Shown in pieces: positions 14,977 to 28,700 of a stretch of DNA of 64,000 bases. Under the pieces are notes generated by a model that did not search any database, had not been told where the DNA came from, and worked only from the letters and a program-made list of their open reading frames with translations. The DNA lies in NCBI GenBank assembly GCA_030248135.1, contig JASANC010003532.1, positions 62,001 to 126,000 of the forward strand. The letters run 5' to 3'. The translations under genes and the position numbers were made by a program. The stretch's first letter is position 1. Each line of letters starts with the position of its first letter. This DNA is from Theristus sp. LFF4_11 (Eukaryota; Nematoda; Chromadorea; Monhysterida; Xyalidae).

Positions 14977-17900
14977 CTCGTTTGTCGTTATATATTGGTG
15001 CTTCTTGCAAGATTCATTTGAATTTTTGGTGCTTGAAATTGATTTTCCGTTTTAAAAAAAATTATGAAACTTTTGATTGCTCTTTCTTGGCCTTTCAATC
15101 ATTTGATTTTTCACATCATTGGCACGTTCGAAAATTACTTTTTTACCGCATTTCTTTCTTTTGCTTTTTCTCCGTTGGTATCAATAACAATTAAATTGAA
15201 CTAATCCGTTGGAGATGTTGTCATGGTCATGAATGCCGTTGTATCCTGCCAATTTTTACTGTTTGCATACTGCGACACAGGCATGAAAGATTTGGTCACC
15301 TTTTTAAAAAAGAATCGATTTCGTTTTAGAAAATTCTGTTGTCATTTTTAGTTCTTTTTTCTGTTCGACTCAGCCTTTGAATATTTGCAGATAAAATTGA
15401 TGTCTTTTACTTGCGGGTTGTTCGATGATTCGAAAGAAGACTTCGTTTCTCGGACCAGTTTAGCTGGATTATTTTCAACCAAGTCGTTGAAAAAAAAGAA
15501 AACAGAAATGGTGAAACAAAAAAAGAAATAGAACAACTTATTTGTTTTAAAATCTTTTTGCAAACCAAGGTCATCAGTTTGTCGTGTTATGATTTATTTC
15601 ACATGGGATAACAAATTTCTCTCTTCTCGTGTTGAAGTTTTGAGCACTTTCAGTTGTTGATCTAAATCTCCGTGCATATTTTTTAATATGCTACAGATAA
15701 CAGACTGATAAGAGCGTGCCAAACAGAGCTGGGTTATTAGGTCACATGGAAATTTAGCGTTTTTTTGTCTCGCTAGCGTTCCTCTGTTCAAATTTAGTTG
15801 GTAGATTCAAATGCTTGGATTTATTTCACCATATTTCTTGCAAATCATGTGAAGTACTACTTTGCTTCATGTGTGATATAATTTTGTGGACTAAAATCTA
15901 AATATCTGTTATGAAAAATCTGGCAATCATTCTGAAGACCTTGCGCCATTTCATGATTTTTTCACACAAATCTTGTGATCACACAATGCACTTGTAAAGT
16001 TCAGCGCGTTTGTTCGTTGCTGCCCACGTTGAGTGAGAGCGCGTGGAAGTTTGAACCGGTAAAAATAGTTTTGGTTGATTTATGAGCCTGCACTGTTCAG
16101 TTCAGAACGCCGATACGTAAGATGAAGTGGAATCGATCTTGGAATTTTATTTTTATTATCCTTTTTTATCGTTTGTTAGAAATACCGGAACGCGACCTCT
16201 GTTTTTTTCGCATTTTGTATTCTCGTTCCAAGTTATTCCTACATTCTCTCTGTAGTTTGCAGTCTTTTTTGTGAAGATAAAATTTAAGATCGGAATAAAC
16301 ATGTATACCAGTTGTTTCGTGTTTTGTTCAAACGTGCTGCATAGTCGTGTCTGTTTATTGTGAGCAAATCTTTTACTTTTTATTATTTGTGTTTATTCGT
16401 TCATGTCGTCCAGTAAAAACTCATACATGTAAAAACCCAGTGAAAAGAATTTTTTGTTCTCTATTTTAGTTCTCTTTCGAAAGAATATTTCGCAGTTTTT
16501 TCTTTGTTTTCCACCGATATCACTGACATCAAAGAATTTGTTGAAAAAATCTCTTTTCAAAACACGAGCTGTGCTAGATATAAGACCAAAGAGTTTCGAT
16601 GAGGGCCGCGCGTATTTATTGTTTGATGATATTGATTTTCTGCATCTATTCATTCATATCTGTTATCATGAATCAACACTGAGGTTTCATGGTACGTGGT
16701 GATTACCGTTGCACAGGTATTATCATTATTATAATTCACAGGTTTTGTTGCACATGGACAGCCCCGCAGAACGCATGTGGTTGTGGTGGCATTGTGATCG
16801 GGTGGGCTGGGTGAAAGTGCGTGACCTCTCTCGGACCCATGGGAGTCCCGTTCGCACATGACCATTCCATTCAATGATATTTTCATTTTCATCGCATTCA
16901 CCATTCTCGCGAATTATCGGTTCACTGTGGCTATTTTATGGACAGTTTGTCCTTGTTCCACCTCCACGTACGTTTTATTGGTGTTTCAGGTCTGGTGTTT
17001 AGTAATTGTGGTTTTGTGTCCAGTTTCAGTGTGTCTTCACGTGTTTTTGCAGTACTCATTGCCGTTGGTATCATCTCATCTGTCGGTGGTTGAAAAATGC
17101 TGACTAGAGCGATTTGTTAGTCATAAACCGATTCGCCCCAGTTTTTTGGCTTTGTCTCAATTTTTGATAACCGACCAGTGACCACATTTTAAATGTTGCT
17201 TTTGCTTCTGTCTTTGCAAAATATCGGAGCACATTGGTTGACTCTGGCTGTCCAGTTTTATTATTGCAAAACTGCTCTTCATTTTACCACGACCTTGCTA
17301 CCGTTTCCACATTTTAACACGAATTATATCACGCGTTTCAATGGGATCATATTTCGCATTTTTCGTTCACATTCACATTTTCATCTCTGGCCAGCTGTTC
17401 CACTTCTTTCGCAAGCGTGGGTGGATATTCAGCAATTTGTTTTCAAGTTGCCAAAAATTTCAAAGAATTTTCTTTCTAAGCGTCCATTTACTGAATGTGT
17501 ACCTTCTGGCTGTCCACACTACCGGTCGGTCTACTTGAAAACCGTCTGCGTCCAAGATTTTTGTTATTCAAAGCTCATCCCGAAAAATTTAAAAAAATCC
17601 GACGTCATCTGGCGATGATAGAGATGTTGTTTATGTTTTTGTGAGATCGTTGTGTTTACATTTGTTTTTCCATTGCACTGCCACATGTTTGGCCATTCTC
17701 TTTATTTATGCGATGTAGTGTCTTATATTTTATTTGTGCATGATTATGTTTGAGTTTTCATTATATTCGTCGGATTACATTGAGCTGCCTGCTCGTTCGT
17801 GTGTCGCTCGCTCGCACTCTCTCAACGAGTTCAAGTGACTTTTGTTTTGTTTCACATTTCTCTGCGCACAAGGTGAAGATGCAGCCATGCGGTCGTGTTG

Positions 17901-19731
17901 TTGTGTCGTCGACACTTCTCTCAGCACATCGCTTCCTATTGCCGTGCGTATTTCTATTATTTTCACTGATTGGCTAACCCGTGCGAATGTTTGTTTGTCG
18001 ACGCAGCACACACAACGCAGACACACTGCAGTGGCAGTCGTGTGCAACCATTGCCACCACACCTTTTTGCCGGTGTGCAAGCTGCGCACACTTCGGGTCT
18101 GCCTATTGCTATCGTTTGGCATGTCGATGTTGCATTACGACGCTGCCGCACTCTGCTCAGATTCAACAGCATTAACGAATTGCGGTAATTTGTAACACTT
18201 TTCGGGTAGGGGACCGTTTCAGCTATGTGCGTTTTCGTCTCTTTCAGTCGAACACGATCCAAGCAGTTGACAGTTGATCGTCTGCATCAGACGTGCTAAG
18301 TGGTAACACTAATTTGATGTACTGAATAAGTGGGCGAACTTTGTGAGTTGGCGAATAGTGTGGCGAAATGCACAGAATTTACAAATCCCTTGTCTCGGAA
18401 AAAAGAAGTGTCTCTTGGTATATTTAGCGTAATTCAGTCAACCTTGTGTGCACACATTGATTTTGTTCGCACGTTTATAACATGTACGTTGTAAATGTGT
18501 TGTTGTTGTTTTTCTTGTGCTTTCTTCGGATATTTTTCTTACTGACAGCCGCCTACTCTTTGTTTGTTGAACTTATTATTTTTTAGTGAAGATGAATGGT
18601 TGCTGTTTCGTCACATTCATGCACGCCATTCTGTGCTGTTCGATGATTGGTTGGTTTCGGTTTGAGAAGCTGATTGGGCCATCAGTGCTGGAATTTGAGA
18701 ATGCAGACGTTTTTTTGTTTGTTTAACAGTTCTGAATCTGTCCATTTTTCGTTCATTTCATTCTTCATCAAATGTCTTCATTCTCAGCTGTTTCCAGGAT
18801 TTACAGCACAGTTTTCATCCCCGTTACGAACTCAAAAAATAACAGAACTGCAAAAACTTCGTCTGTGGCATTGAATTCTTGAATTGAAAACTACATGATA
18901 ATATTCGATTCCACTGTTCGGGCATGTGGGCGTAATTTTCAAGAACTTCATAAATTCAGTGTTTTCTTTGTCTCCTAATGTGATTGTGTTTCACGTTTTC
19001 ACAGCGTTTGTAAACGCATTGAACTTGTGCCAATCTCTCGCTCACTCATACCATGAAGGAAGTAATTTGCGATTGAGTAGGTGGAACATTTTTGAATGTG
19101 ACCAGCCAGCAGGCCTTGCACGTGACAGTAGTACCCATAAAACGTTGCTTTATTGTTGGTGCACTCTACTACCGCCATTCACCACTTCACGCCCAACCAT
19201 GGTAAAACCATAGATGAATCATCATCATTGTTTGTTGTCGGGAATTTTGACAAAACAAATTATGCCAGCGGTACAATTCAATAATTTACTCTGTTTTTTT
19301 AAAGTGCATTTTTGTTCCTTACTTTTTTGCTCTGCAGGAAATGGTCAATTACAAATTTATGTATTGTGTCCACGCCAGCCAACTGCTGTGTGTTCAAAAG
19401 TAGTTTCAAAAGTTTTTAATCGAAACGTAACTTCCCACAGCTTACAGAAAAAGTGCGTACGGCTTCATATTTAAAAGTACATGTGCGGTGGAGGTGGTCC
19501 TCTTCCTCTTTGACACAGGAAAAAAATGCGAAAACCAATTTGATCCTTTTGCAGATCAAAATACGAGGACCAAATGACCAACGCAGAAACACATAATATG
19601 CCTGATATTCACTCAAATCAACGTCGCAGAAAAATGCGGACCAAAATTCTACTGCGCCGGACATAACCGACTGAGGAAAATCTGGGATAACAAAATTTGC
19701 TCAATCTCTATGCTGTGCCTCAGTTCCAAAA
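14977..19731. other. 4.75 kb without a convincing gene
   Basis: AT-rich sequence between the zinc-finger gene and the receptor phosphatase. Open frames are short and show no domain signature. The exception in composition is about 17879-18295, a GC-rich, Cys-codon-rich patch open in several frames, with a usable donor at 18185 and acceptor at 18247 that lead to a stop at 18296. This could be a small spliced gene but no frame stands out. The 3' UTR of the zinc-finger gene and the phosphatase promoter must lie here. Confidence 0.5.
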
Positions 19732-22700
19732 ATGCGTCGCCTTATCCGTTTGAACGTGCCGATTTGCCTTGGAGCACTGCGACTAATGTTGCATGCCTGT
19801 ATTGTCACCATTTTGCTAGTAAACCCGGCCAGCTGTCAACAAGCGGTTGATTCAGCAAGTTTTTTTGCGGAAGACGCCAGCACTCAGCCGATATCAAACG
19901 GTTGGTCACTGTTGCAGTTTTCTTTTGGGGTTGGGAATTTTCACGCTATTAGAATTTCGGCAAAGGTTTTCCTGTGCTGTGGAACGTAGGTCCTCAAGGT
20001 AGCTCCTTCCTAGTTTACTTTTTTATTCTAGAGCTAGATCAAGCTCGTGATTTTCAGGAAGGTCGCCTGAAAAAAAGTATTTCTTTCAGTTTCACTCATG
20101 CACTCCGCACTTTTTCAATTTTCTGCTTGTTTTGTAGCATTTAGCAGCACCCTTGCCACCCACGCCACTTTGAGCTAAAACGTTTTAGTCTCTGGCCAGT
20201 CTGAAAAGTGTTCAACGTATTCACCTACCTTCCGATTTTTTGAATTTTTTAATTGTTTCTGAAACCAGTTTTTCCAAACAATTGTTTCTTGCTGCACCGC
20301 ACGTCATCCTTTTTCGACCTCATTCAATTTGACACTCGCTTGCATTTTCTTCTGCACCTCGCACCAGTGCACCAGTTTTTGGTTCCCTTGCAATTTCAGG
20401 GCAAACAACACGGTCACCGATTGACAACGCCGATATTTCGTCACAAGCTACTGCTGAACAGCACGCGCAACTCTCAACGCAGCCTGACGCAGCTTCTAGC
20501 AGCACTGCTATCATTTCCAGCACCCCTTCAAGTATCATTGCGCCAGCCCCAGCCGCCAACCGCGCCAACGTTTCTGGCAGCCCGACTCAGACTAGCACCG
20601 CTGTTGCCACTGTCACTGTTCACTATACCACCGCTGAACCATCAGGTGAATTGGAGTATGAAATCGAGACGACAACGAACGGAGAAACGGTGCATGGTGG
20701 GCTGCGATCGACTGAGACTGACACCGGCTCAGACAAGGAGCTGAGGTTCAGAGAAAGTGCGTCAACCAGGACGGGTACGTCGACGACCACGGCAAGCACA
20801 CCAGTGACACGCACAACCACAAGCAGACAGCGTGCTGCTGCACAAGGTGACCGATTGCAGGGCTTTTTTCTTTTCTTTTTTTTGGTTTCTAGCTGGCTTC
20901 AGTGACGAGTGTATCGATGTAGTTTTCTCTCTTTGCATTTTATCGCAGAAAACGCCTGCATCAATTATTTTCAGTTCAATCAGCACAGTGCGGTTAGGTT
21001 TTATTAGTTTACATTACTGCTTTTTTGCACACCGATTTCTGATTATTTTTTGTCATAATTTGATTCTCTTTTGAGTTGTTGTTGTTGTTTTTTGTCAGAA
21101 CGGGTAGCAGCTTTCATTTAGAGCCAGTGTATTGTCGGAAAATCAAATTTGAAAGTTGAGAAAAAAAGGCAGCGCGTGTGTTTCAGCGCGTCTCCGAGCG
21201 CAGTTCACAGTGAGCAAGCACCCGGACTACCCGTGGACGATCCTCCGTGTGTTCTACGCGCCCGAGGCGTCACAAACCAACTACTACCTCCATTATCGCG
21301 TCAACTACACCGATCTTTCGTCGGTCGGCCACTCGCCGCCTGGCTCCTACATTTTGACTGGTATGATTGGAGACATTTTCGTTCACCGCTGGACGTCACG
21401 TTGCTCTGCTGGTGACTGCAGACTGCCCTCGAGCAACTGCTACCAACCAGATGGACCAACATGCGTGGTGTTTTGGTTGTGATCGGTTGCGTTGAACGAT
21501 CGTTGTTGCACTTGTAGAGTGACAGAGTCACCACGAGTTTCGTCATCTTTTGTTGGCTGACATGCGTGTTTTTGCTCAGGCACCAACCCGTTCGACATTC
21601 ACCAATTGTCTGCTGGCCACGAGTACTCGATCCAAGTGGTCGGTGTGCCCATTGACCCGAATGACGAGCCGGAACTGCTGCATTCCGAGGTGCTTGCAGT
21701 CGTTTTATTTGCTGTTGGTTTTCGTTTTGTTCGTACTGATGGAATGATCGACTCGATTGCATTCTATTTTGGCCGTACTTCATTTGCATTTCATTTTCTG
21801 TTCACAACTCGATGGTCACTGTTGCAGACAGCCATGACAGCGCCAATAGCGCCCGATTTCATTGGACAAACGGCTGTCACCAGCACAACAAGAACGATCA
21901 TGCTGAAAGGTAGCAACTTTCCGCCACGGTTTTTATTTCACATTTTCGCCACTCAGTTCTGTTTTTTTTTGTATTCCTTAGCAGGAAAAAATGTCGTCCT
22001 TGAAAGATGAATTTATTAGCAGTTGGTTTGTGAAGAGGAGTTTTTTGGGTGGATTTGCGGAGAGTTTTCTGTGTGCTGAAATAGTGTTCAACCTTGTTTT
22101 ATCCAACATGAAAGCATGGTGTGAGTGTGTGAATGTGTTTTTTTCATCAAGGTCGAGTTGCACGTCTTCTTGAGTTACATTGATTTTCACGCTTAAGAGG
22201 AAGCGGAACGTTGCTGAGAGATATTCGACAGATTTTATTGCCCATAACAACCTGTGCGTGCAAGCACACTTTATGATGAGGTTTATGGATGTGTGGTTTT
22301 TGCATTCTCCAGTTGTATCTCCCACATGAACGCACTGTGTGATTTTTTTATTTTGTCGAGTCTCGTCTGGTAGAGGAGAATATTCTCACTCACGTTGAGT
22401 TTAGTTTGGGTTGGGGGTACGATTGTTTGTGGGTAGATTTCAGAGGACCACGCAATGGAACACAACAAATGTTTCTTCAACATGCCAAAAATGTTGCGAA
22501 TGTTGTGTGTGTGTGTTAACCGATTCAGCGGTATTTGTAATTAAACATATTAAACACAAAACAAAAAAAATTAAAAAAATCAGCCAAAAATAAAAAAAAG
22601 ACAAAAGTTTGTCTCGTCAGGTACCAAGCCGCCGGGAGCACTGCAAGACACGTTTCGAATCGACTACGCCCAGCTGGAGCCACCGGCTGCGTTTGAGCCA

Positions 22701-25700
22701 CTCGTTGTGCCCGACCTGCCCGAACAAAAAACGGTCGAATTGTTCCTGTCGAATCTGCAGCCAGGCCGCAGCTATAACGTCAGTGTGACCAGCTCGAAAC
22801 AAGGAGTTGACAGTAGACCGTGGAGCACGGTGATCACGACAAGTAAGCCGGCACACGCGCACACGCGAGATCTTCATTAAAATACATTTCTCGTGACTGT
22901 CGGTTGTGAGTGTTTTATCAATTGCAAGATCCGGTTCGTAACACTTCTATACGGATGCAATTCAGCTGCAGATTTCACCGTTTGTTTTTTCCAGAGCCCC
23001 TGAGCCCGATCAATCTGCGCGTCAGCCGCGTGCAAGCGAGCTCGCTGCTGCTCGCGTGGGATCAACCGGCCGACTCTGGTAACTCAAACCAGCAGTGTCT
23101 GCCTTTTTGTAGAATTTGTGAAACAGGAAAACGAACGTAACATAATGTTCGCTACCAGCAACGCCATTGTGGTAAAATTGCCATCCGTTGTAGCAGGGCA
23201 GCGTGGGCGGTCGTTTGAGTATGTTTTTCACAAATTTTTGTTACAATCCAACGAGATCTGTTGCGGAAATATTCTGCTGCGCTGTTCTACATGCCCAACT
23301 ATATGCGTGCACATTTTCCGCCACCGCAGGCGTACAAACGTACCGCGTGTTCTACCAGCCGGCGGCGGCGGCCGCGCGCAACGACACGCACAACGTGCAC
23401 GCGCTCAGGGGTCTGGTGGCGCCGGAGACGGCGGTGCACGAGGCGTTGCAGCCGGGCAGACGCTACAGGGTGACGGTGTTCGCGGTGGCCAGCGGAGAGA
23501 CGAGCGAGCCGGCGGTGCTCTTCGTCACCACACGTCGGTGGCGGCAGCGCGCTGCCTTTTTCATTCAATCGCCAATTTGGTCGCTTTGGTAGTGCTTTCA
23601 ATTTTGAGTGTATCTTTTATCACCGAATCGCCGAAAAACCGAACAGAGCTGCAAAGGGTGGGGAGGGGTGGGGTGGTCACAGATTCCGTGTGTGTGTGTA
23701 CCAAACGATTGACTTGCCGCCAACCAAAGCAAGCGACCGTTGCAGGTCCGCTGAGTGCGCAGTCGATCCTGGTGACGCCGAACGTGGTCGACGGTCGATT
23801 CGCGATCTCGGTGGTGCTGCCCGGCTCCGCGAGCACACTCGCCGACCGATGTCATCTGAGTGTGGCACGCGAGAGCGCGCTCAGCGGGCAGCAGCTGCAG
23901 AATCTCACTGCGTTCGTCGATCACCCGTCACCCGTGAAGGCGAAGTGCGTGTGGGCGTTGTCGGTGTTTCCTGTGCAACGGATTAGATGTGCAGTGAAAC
24001 TGTAAATCATAGGCAACCGGGGGTGACTGGCGGGTGTTGCAGTGCGTTTGCAACTGATTGGTCCAACCAGCTCAGTCTATAGCACATTCGAACGCCAGCA
24101 TGGACACGTTTTGCACTTTTGTCTGACTGTGTTATAGCGCTGCGATTGCCGGTTGAAAACGTCAAATACAGACAGATACCACGCGTTCAACGCCGACTGC
24201 AACGTTGCGGGCAGTCATTCCAATTCTATTGCTTTTCCGAATTGAAGTACACTGATATCAGTTGTTACAACAACTCATCCACGGTGGTTGTTTTCAGCTG
24301 CGACTTCTCCGCTGTGCTGGAGCCAGGCGAACGCTATTCGTTCGTGGTGCGCATCAGTGCCAACGGCACGTTCAGTGTGCCGTTCGAGAACAGCACCGTC
24401 GTGCGGCCTGCGTTTGACGCGCGCGCGTTTGGCGTCAGCGTCGCACTGATGGATGAGCCGAACGATGACACGATGCAGATCCGGTGAGTCCGTGCGTACG
24501 GCTGTTTGAGTGAGTCGCAGTCGCAATGCGGTGCACTATGTTGCAGCAGAGTGATGGTACCTTATTTTGACTGCGCCTGCATTGGGTTCCAGGCCACGGC
24601 ATGCCATTGGAAGTATCATGCGTCCATGACGTTGCCGAAACACAATTGAGTAATAGCTTAAGTACTAAGCGTTGTGAGGCCAGAGACCTGTTTGTCCCCA
24701 CTTATAGGTTACACAAACTAGTACCTTCTATTGCGCAGTTACAACTCACACGCAAACACACATGTGATATGACAAATAACAAGCAACCTGACCTGATCTG
24801 TTTCAAATTCTTTTTTTTAATTCTTTAAAAAACATTCTTTAAAAAGCACGTTTATGCTAGCAAGCAAGACAACCGTACCAAATGATTTCGCAATTTCGCT
24901 CAGCTACATCGACCCACTGAACGGTCGTCACGCGCTGATCCCGCTGTGGCGTGCGCTGGTCGGTGAGCGCTCGAAGCTGCTGATTCGTGTGCAACCGGCG
25001 GCCAGTGGTCGGTCGTCAGCGTTGTTCAATCCGATTGAGCTGGAGCGACAACTGAGTCCGCTCGACAATGACCAAGCCGGCGGCGTCACGTTCGAGGCAC
25101 TCACTCTGGGACAGTGTTACAAGGTGTGCTGCGCACGACGCTGCTCACAATTGTAGTTCTGGCGCACTTTTCCTGCTATCAACACTTGTCATGTTTCGTT
25201 TTCGTTTTCCGAGTGGTCAATTGTCAGCGGCGAGTTTCAGGTGCAAATGTACACGGTCACCGCGTCGGGCATCGTCAGTTTGAATCGAACGAATTTGTTT
25301 ATTCGCACACGACCACCTGCAGCCACCGTACGTTTACTCTGGTTTTTTTCCTCTGCAACATTTTTTTACAAGTGTCTGTAGAAATTCAGTTGTCATGAAC
25401 AAATGCAATCGCTTTTAGCATCGAATCCACGTACAATTACGCTTTTTTTCAGGTGAGTCTTCGCGGTTTATCGCAAACGTCCGCAGAGCTGGACATTCGA
25501 AGCACGGCGAACAGTGTCGTGTGCACGCTGAACGTCACGATACGCACGAACACGAACAACGAGTTTGTGACGCAACAACAACGACCCGTCACGACTGATC
25601 TGGTCGGTCTGATGCAGTAATGGACTGCACACCAGCGATGCACAAAAATAATGCAAAAAGTGTACAAAGCCAGTCGACACAGCACCGAAAACGTCAGTCG

Positions 25701-28700
25701 CTCATTCTACAGGAGCGTATCGTGATCGATGGGCTGCGGCCGTACACGACGTACTTGGTGTGGGCCACCGTTGACTGCGGCACTGCGGAGGACCCATGCG
25801 ACACGGGCGCACAGGCAGCAGCACGCACGCGCACAATGGTCAGTTGCGTGCATTGGTGCTGGCATGTGTCGACGGGAGGTGTTTGCGTAACGTTAGAACA
25901 GAGCATATCACCGTTCACGTTGACGTGTTCTTGCTCTACGTCAATATAAACAGACCGCTTGTTAGTTGCGCAGTGCTGACAGCCCGTTTTGAGCGACACA
26001 ACTGTTCCACCACCCACCACAGTCGCGTCCGTGGCGTAGCGGTAGAACTTCGGCCTACAGTTCTGTAGGTACCGGGTTCGAACCTCGCTGTGGACAAGAC
26101 ATACTCGTGGAAAATTAGAGTGACCAACGAACATCTAATGGTCTATTCCCTCCTGAGCGGAGGGTAAAATTGGGCTCGGGGCAGTATTGCCCGTCTCCGC
26201 CGGAGTTTGGTACGTTCGGGTTTCCGGAACCGGCGCGCGTATAATTAAATATAAAAAAAACACTGAGCCACATTGCACAACAGGTGCCGGTGGAGTTCAT
26301 CACGAAGGAGGGCCGGCCGGGTGCGGTGCGCGACGCGCACGTCACCGCGAACAAGCCGTACAGGGCGCTGCTGCGGTGGCGCCCGCCGGAGCGCCGCAAC
26401 GGGCGCATCATCGACTACCTGCTCACCGTGTACCCGCGCCGCGGTCAGTCGCCCGTCGAACACCCGTGGAATGTGACCGTGCCTGCCGATCTGGGTATGC
26501 GGAACGTTCGTGCGCTCGCCAATTTCCGTCTCGCTGATTGTCAAACTGTTTGACGGCTGTGTTTGTCTCGATTGTCTGATTGTCAAAGCAGGCGACACTG
26601 TTTGTGTAGAATTCTGTTTCCACTTGACGGCGGTCTTGCACGTAGTCTTGTGATCTTGATCCGATTTGAGATCATATGTTGACCGTGAAATTTGACTTCT
26701 TTATTTCGGATGCAGACACTTCAACCGCAATCGGCAACCTAACCGGTGGCATGCGCTACGACTTTGAGCTGAGGGCACGCACCTCGGCTGGTCATGGGCC
26801 CGTGAACGAGTTCTCCTCTCGAGCCGATTTGTCTCGTTTGGACTCGACTGCAGACGCACGCCCATCGGGCGATACGAGGTCACGTGACGACTCGAGGAAA
26901 CTCGGCATTGCCATGCCGATTTGGGGTGCGTTGAGTTTTGTTATGTCTTATGGACAGACAATCAATTTTCTTGACGACTCTCTGGGATGCTGAAATTGTA
27001 GCTACAGTCTATCTAACTCTAAATTGTAGGCAATCAGCTGATTGGTTGGCGGTCACGTGATGCATGCTTTCTGTGCAGGCATTGCTGTGGAGGCGGAGTC
27101 TTATCCTGCACAGAAAGCATGCATTCACGTGATCAGCAAGCAACCAATGAGCTGATTGCCTATAATTTAGAGTTCGACTGCATGTGTGTTCGTCAAAAAG
27201 AGCTAATTTTGGTTCTTATCAAGAATGTTCACCCATTCATGTTCACATTTTTTCGGAAAAAGCTGAAACGAATTTTGCAGCGCCGCCACAACCGACCGGT
27301 TATCCGGAGATCCTACTAAACACGGTGCGCGCCACGGATTTCACGGTTCGCTTCAATCTGAACATGTTCAGCACGATACACGGCCTGTTGACGAAGTACG
27401 CCATTGCGGTCGTTGAGACGGACGAGTTCGGCAATCCCGTGCAACTCGCTCAACAGCAGCCGACTGCTGACGCGAACGCGGCCGCTGCTGAAAACACGCA
27501 CGATTTTGCCGAGTTATCCGGCTTGACGCTCGGGGTGCGCTTCTGTTTTTGGCTTTCTTCGGTTTTTCTGTGGATGGAACGTATTATTTGCAACCTGCAA
27601 CCCGTTTGTTAAGCGTTTTTGTCCCCTGCAGACGTGGTCGATGGTGAGCGATCTGGAGCGCTGGCCGCCGTACATTGCCGTCGAGAAACCGTTGCCGCAC
27701 GAGAAGGATCTGCCGTCGCGCGCCGTCACCGAAGTCATTGGTGCGTTTGGTGTTCTTCAATATTTTCTTTATTATTTTTCATGATTCATGAGCTTTCCAG
27801 AGAAACACGTTTCGATGTGATGTGCTCTTGTTATTCTCGTGGCGGTTGATAAAGTGATCATAAGAATGTGCGCAGGTGTTGATCCGGACTGCGCCACCGC
27901 ACATCTCTCTTACTGCAACGGCCCACTGAGGCCGGAACGGCGGTACAAAGTGAAACTGCGCATTTACACGGCGCCCGATTTGTTCACGGACTCTGAGTAT
28001 TCGCGGGTGGCCATGACTGGTGAGCGGCGTCAAGCTTTGAACTGCATGAAATTATTACGAAATTTTTATTCTTAATCTCAAAATTCCAAACTCACGGGTC
28101 CAAACTTCTGTGAACATTGACTTTGAATTGATATTGAACTCATGTCAACTGCTGCATTCATAACGAACTTAAAATGTCAACTTTGACGTTCCTGTGTTTG
28201 TGTGCCTGGTGCCGCAACCCAACTGTGGTCGGTTTAGTCAGTGCCGTCAAAAAAACGTCTGAAATTAGATCGTCATCCCATAAGTTTGTCTCGACATTTG
28301 AAGGGTAAAACATAAAATTTGTGAATAGTCGTTTCTTTCGTGAGACATTTCGCTTCATATTGCAAAATGACCAAAGTCGCGTGTCTTCTCAGCTTACAAA
28401 ACGGATTCTGTCTTCTCAGCTTATTTTGTTCAGTTCTGTGGGTGGGATGAGTGTGTCAATGAAAACGGGGTGAGTTTGAGTAAAATTCTGGTGCATACAG
28501 CTGCTCCGTTTTTTTTAAATCGCTGTTTTGACTCCGTCGTTTCGTTGTGAAATTTTTGTTTTTTTCTTTCTCAGTTCCCAACCGCCATTTTTCAAATTCT
28601 TGTGCATTCGGAATGTTGGTCACCGCGGAGACGACAGCGATTATGTTGCTGTTTTGATGTTTTTGCTTTTCGTTTGAACTTGGTTTAAAATATGTGTATT

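Noticed and set aside
16858..17618. Hydrophobic plus-strand frames (81 and 141 codons) as membrane proteins
   Set aside because: Hydrophobicity comes from T-rich sequence; no splice context or conserved motif.
26027..26095. Functional tRNA gene
   Set aside because: Promoter boxes are tRNA-like, but the anticodon loop is irregular and the sequence continues into a SINE body with an A-rich tail.
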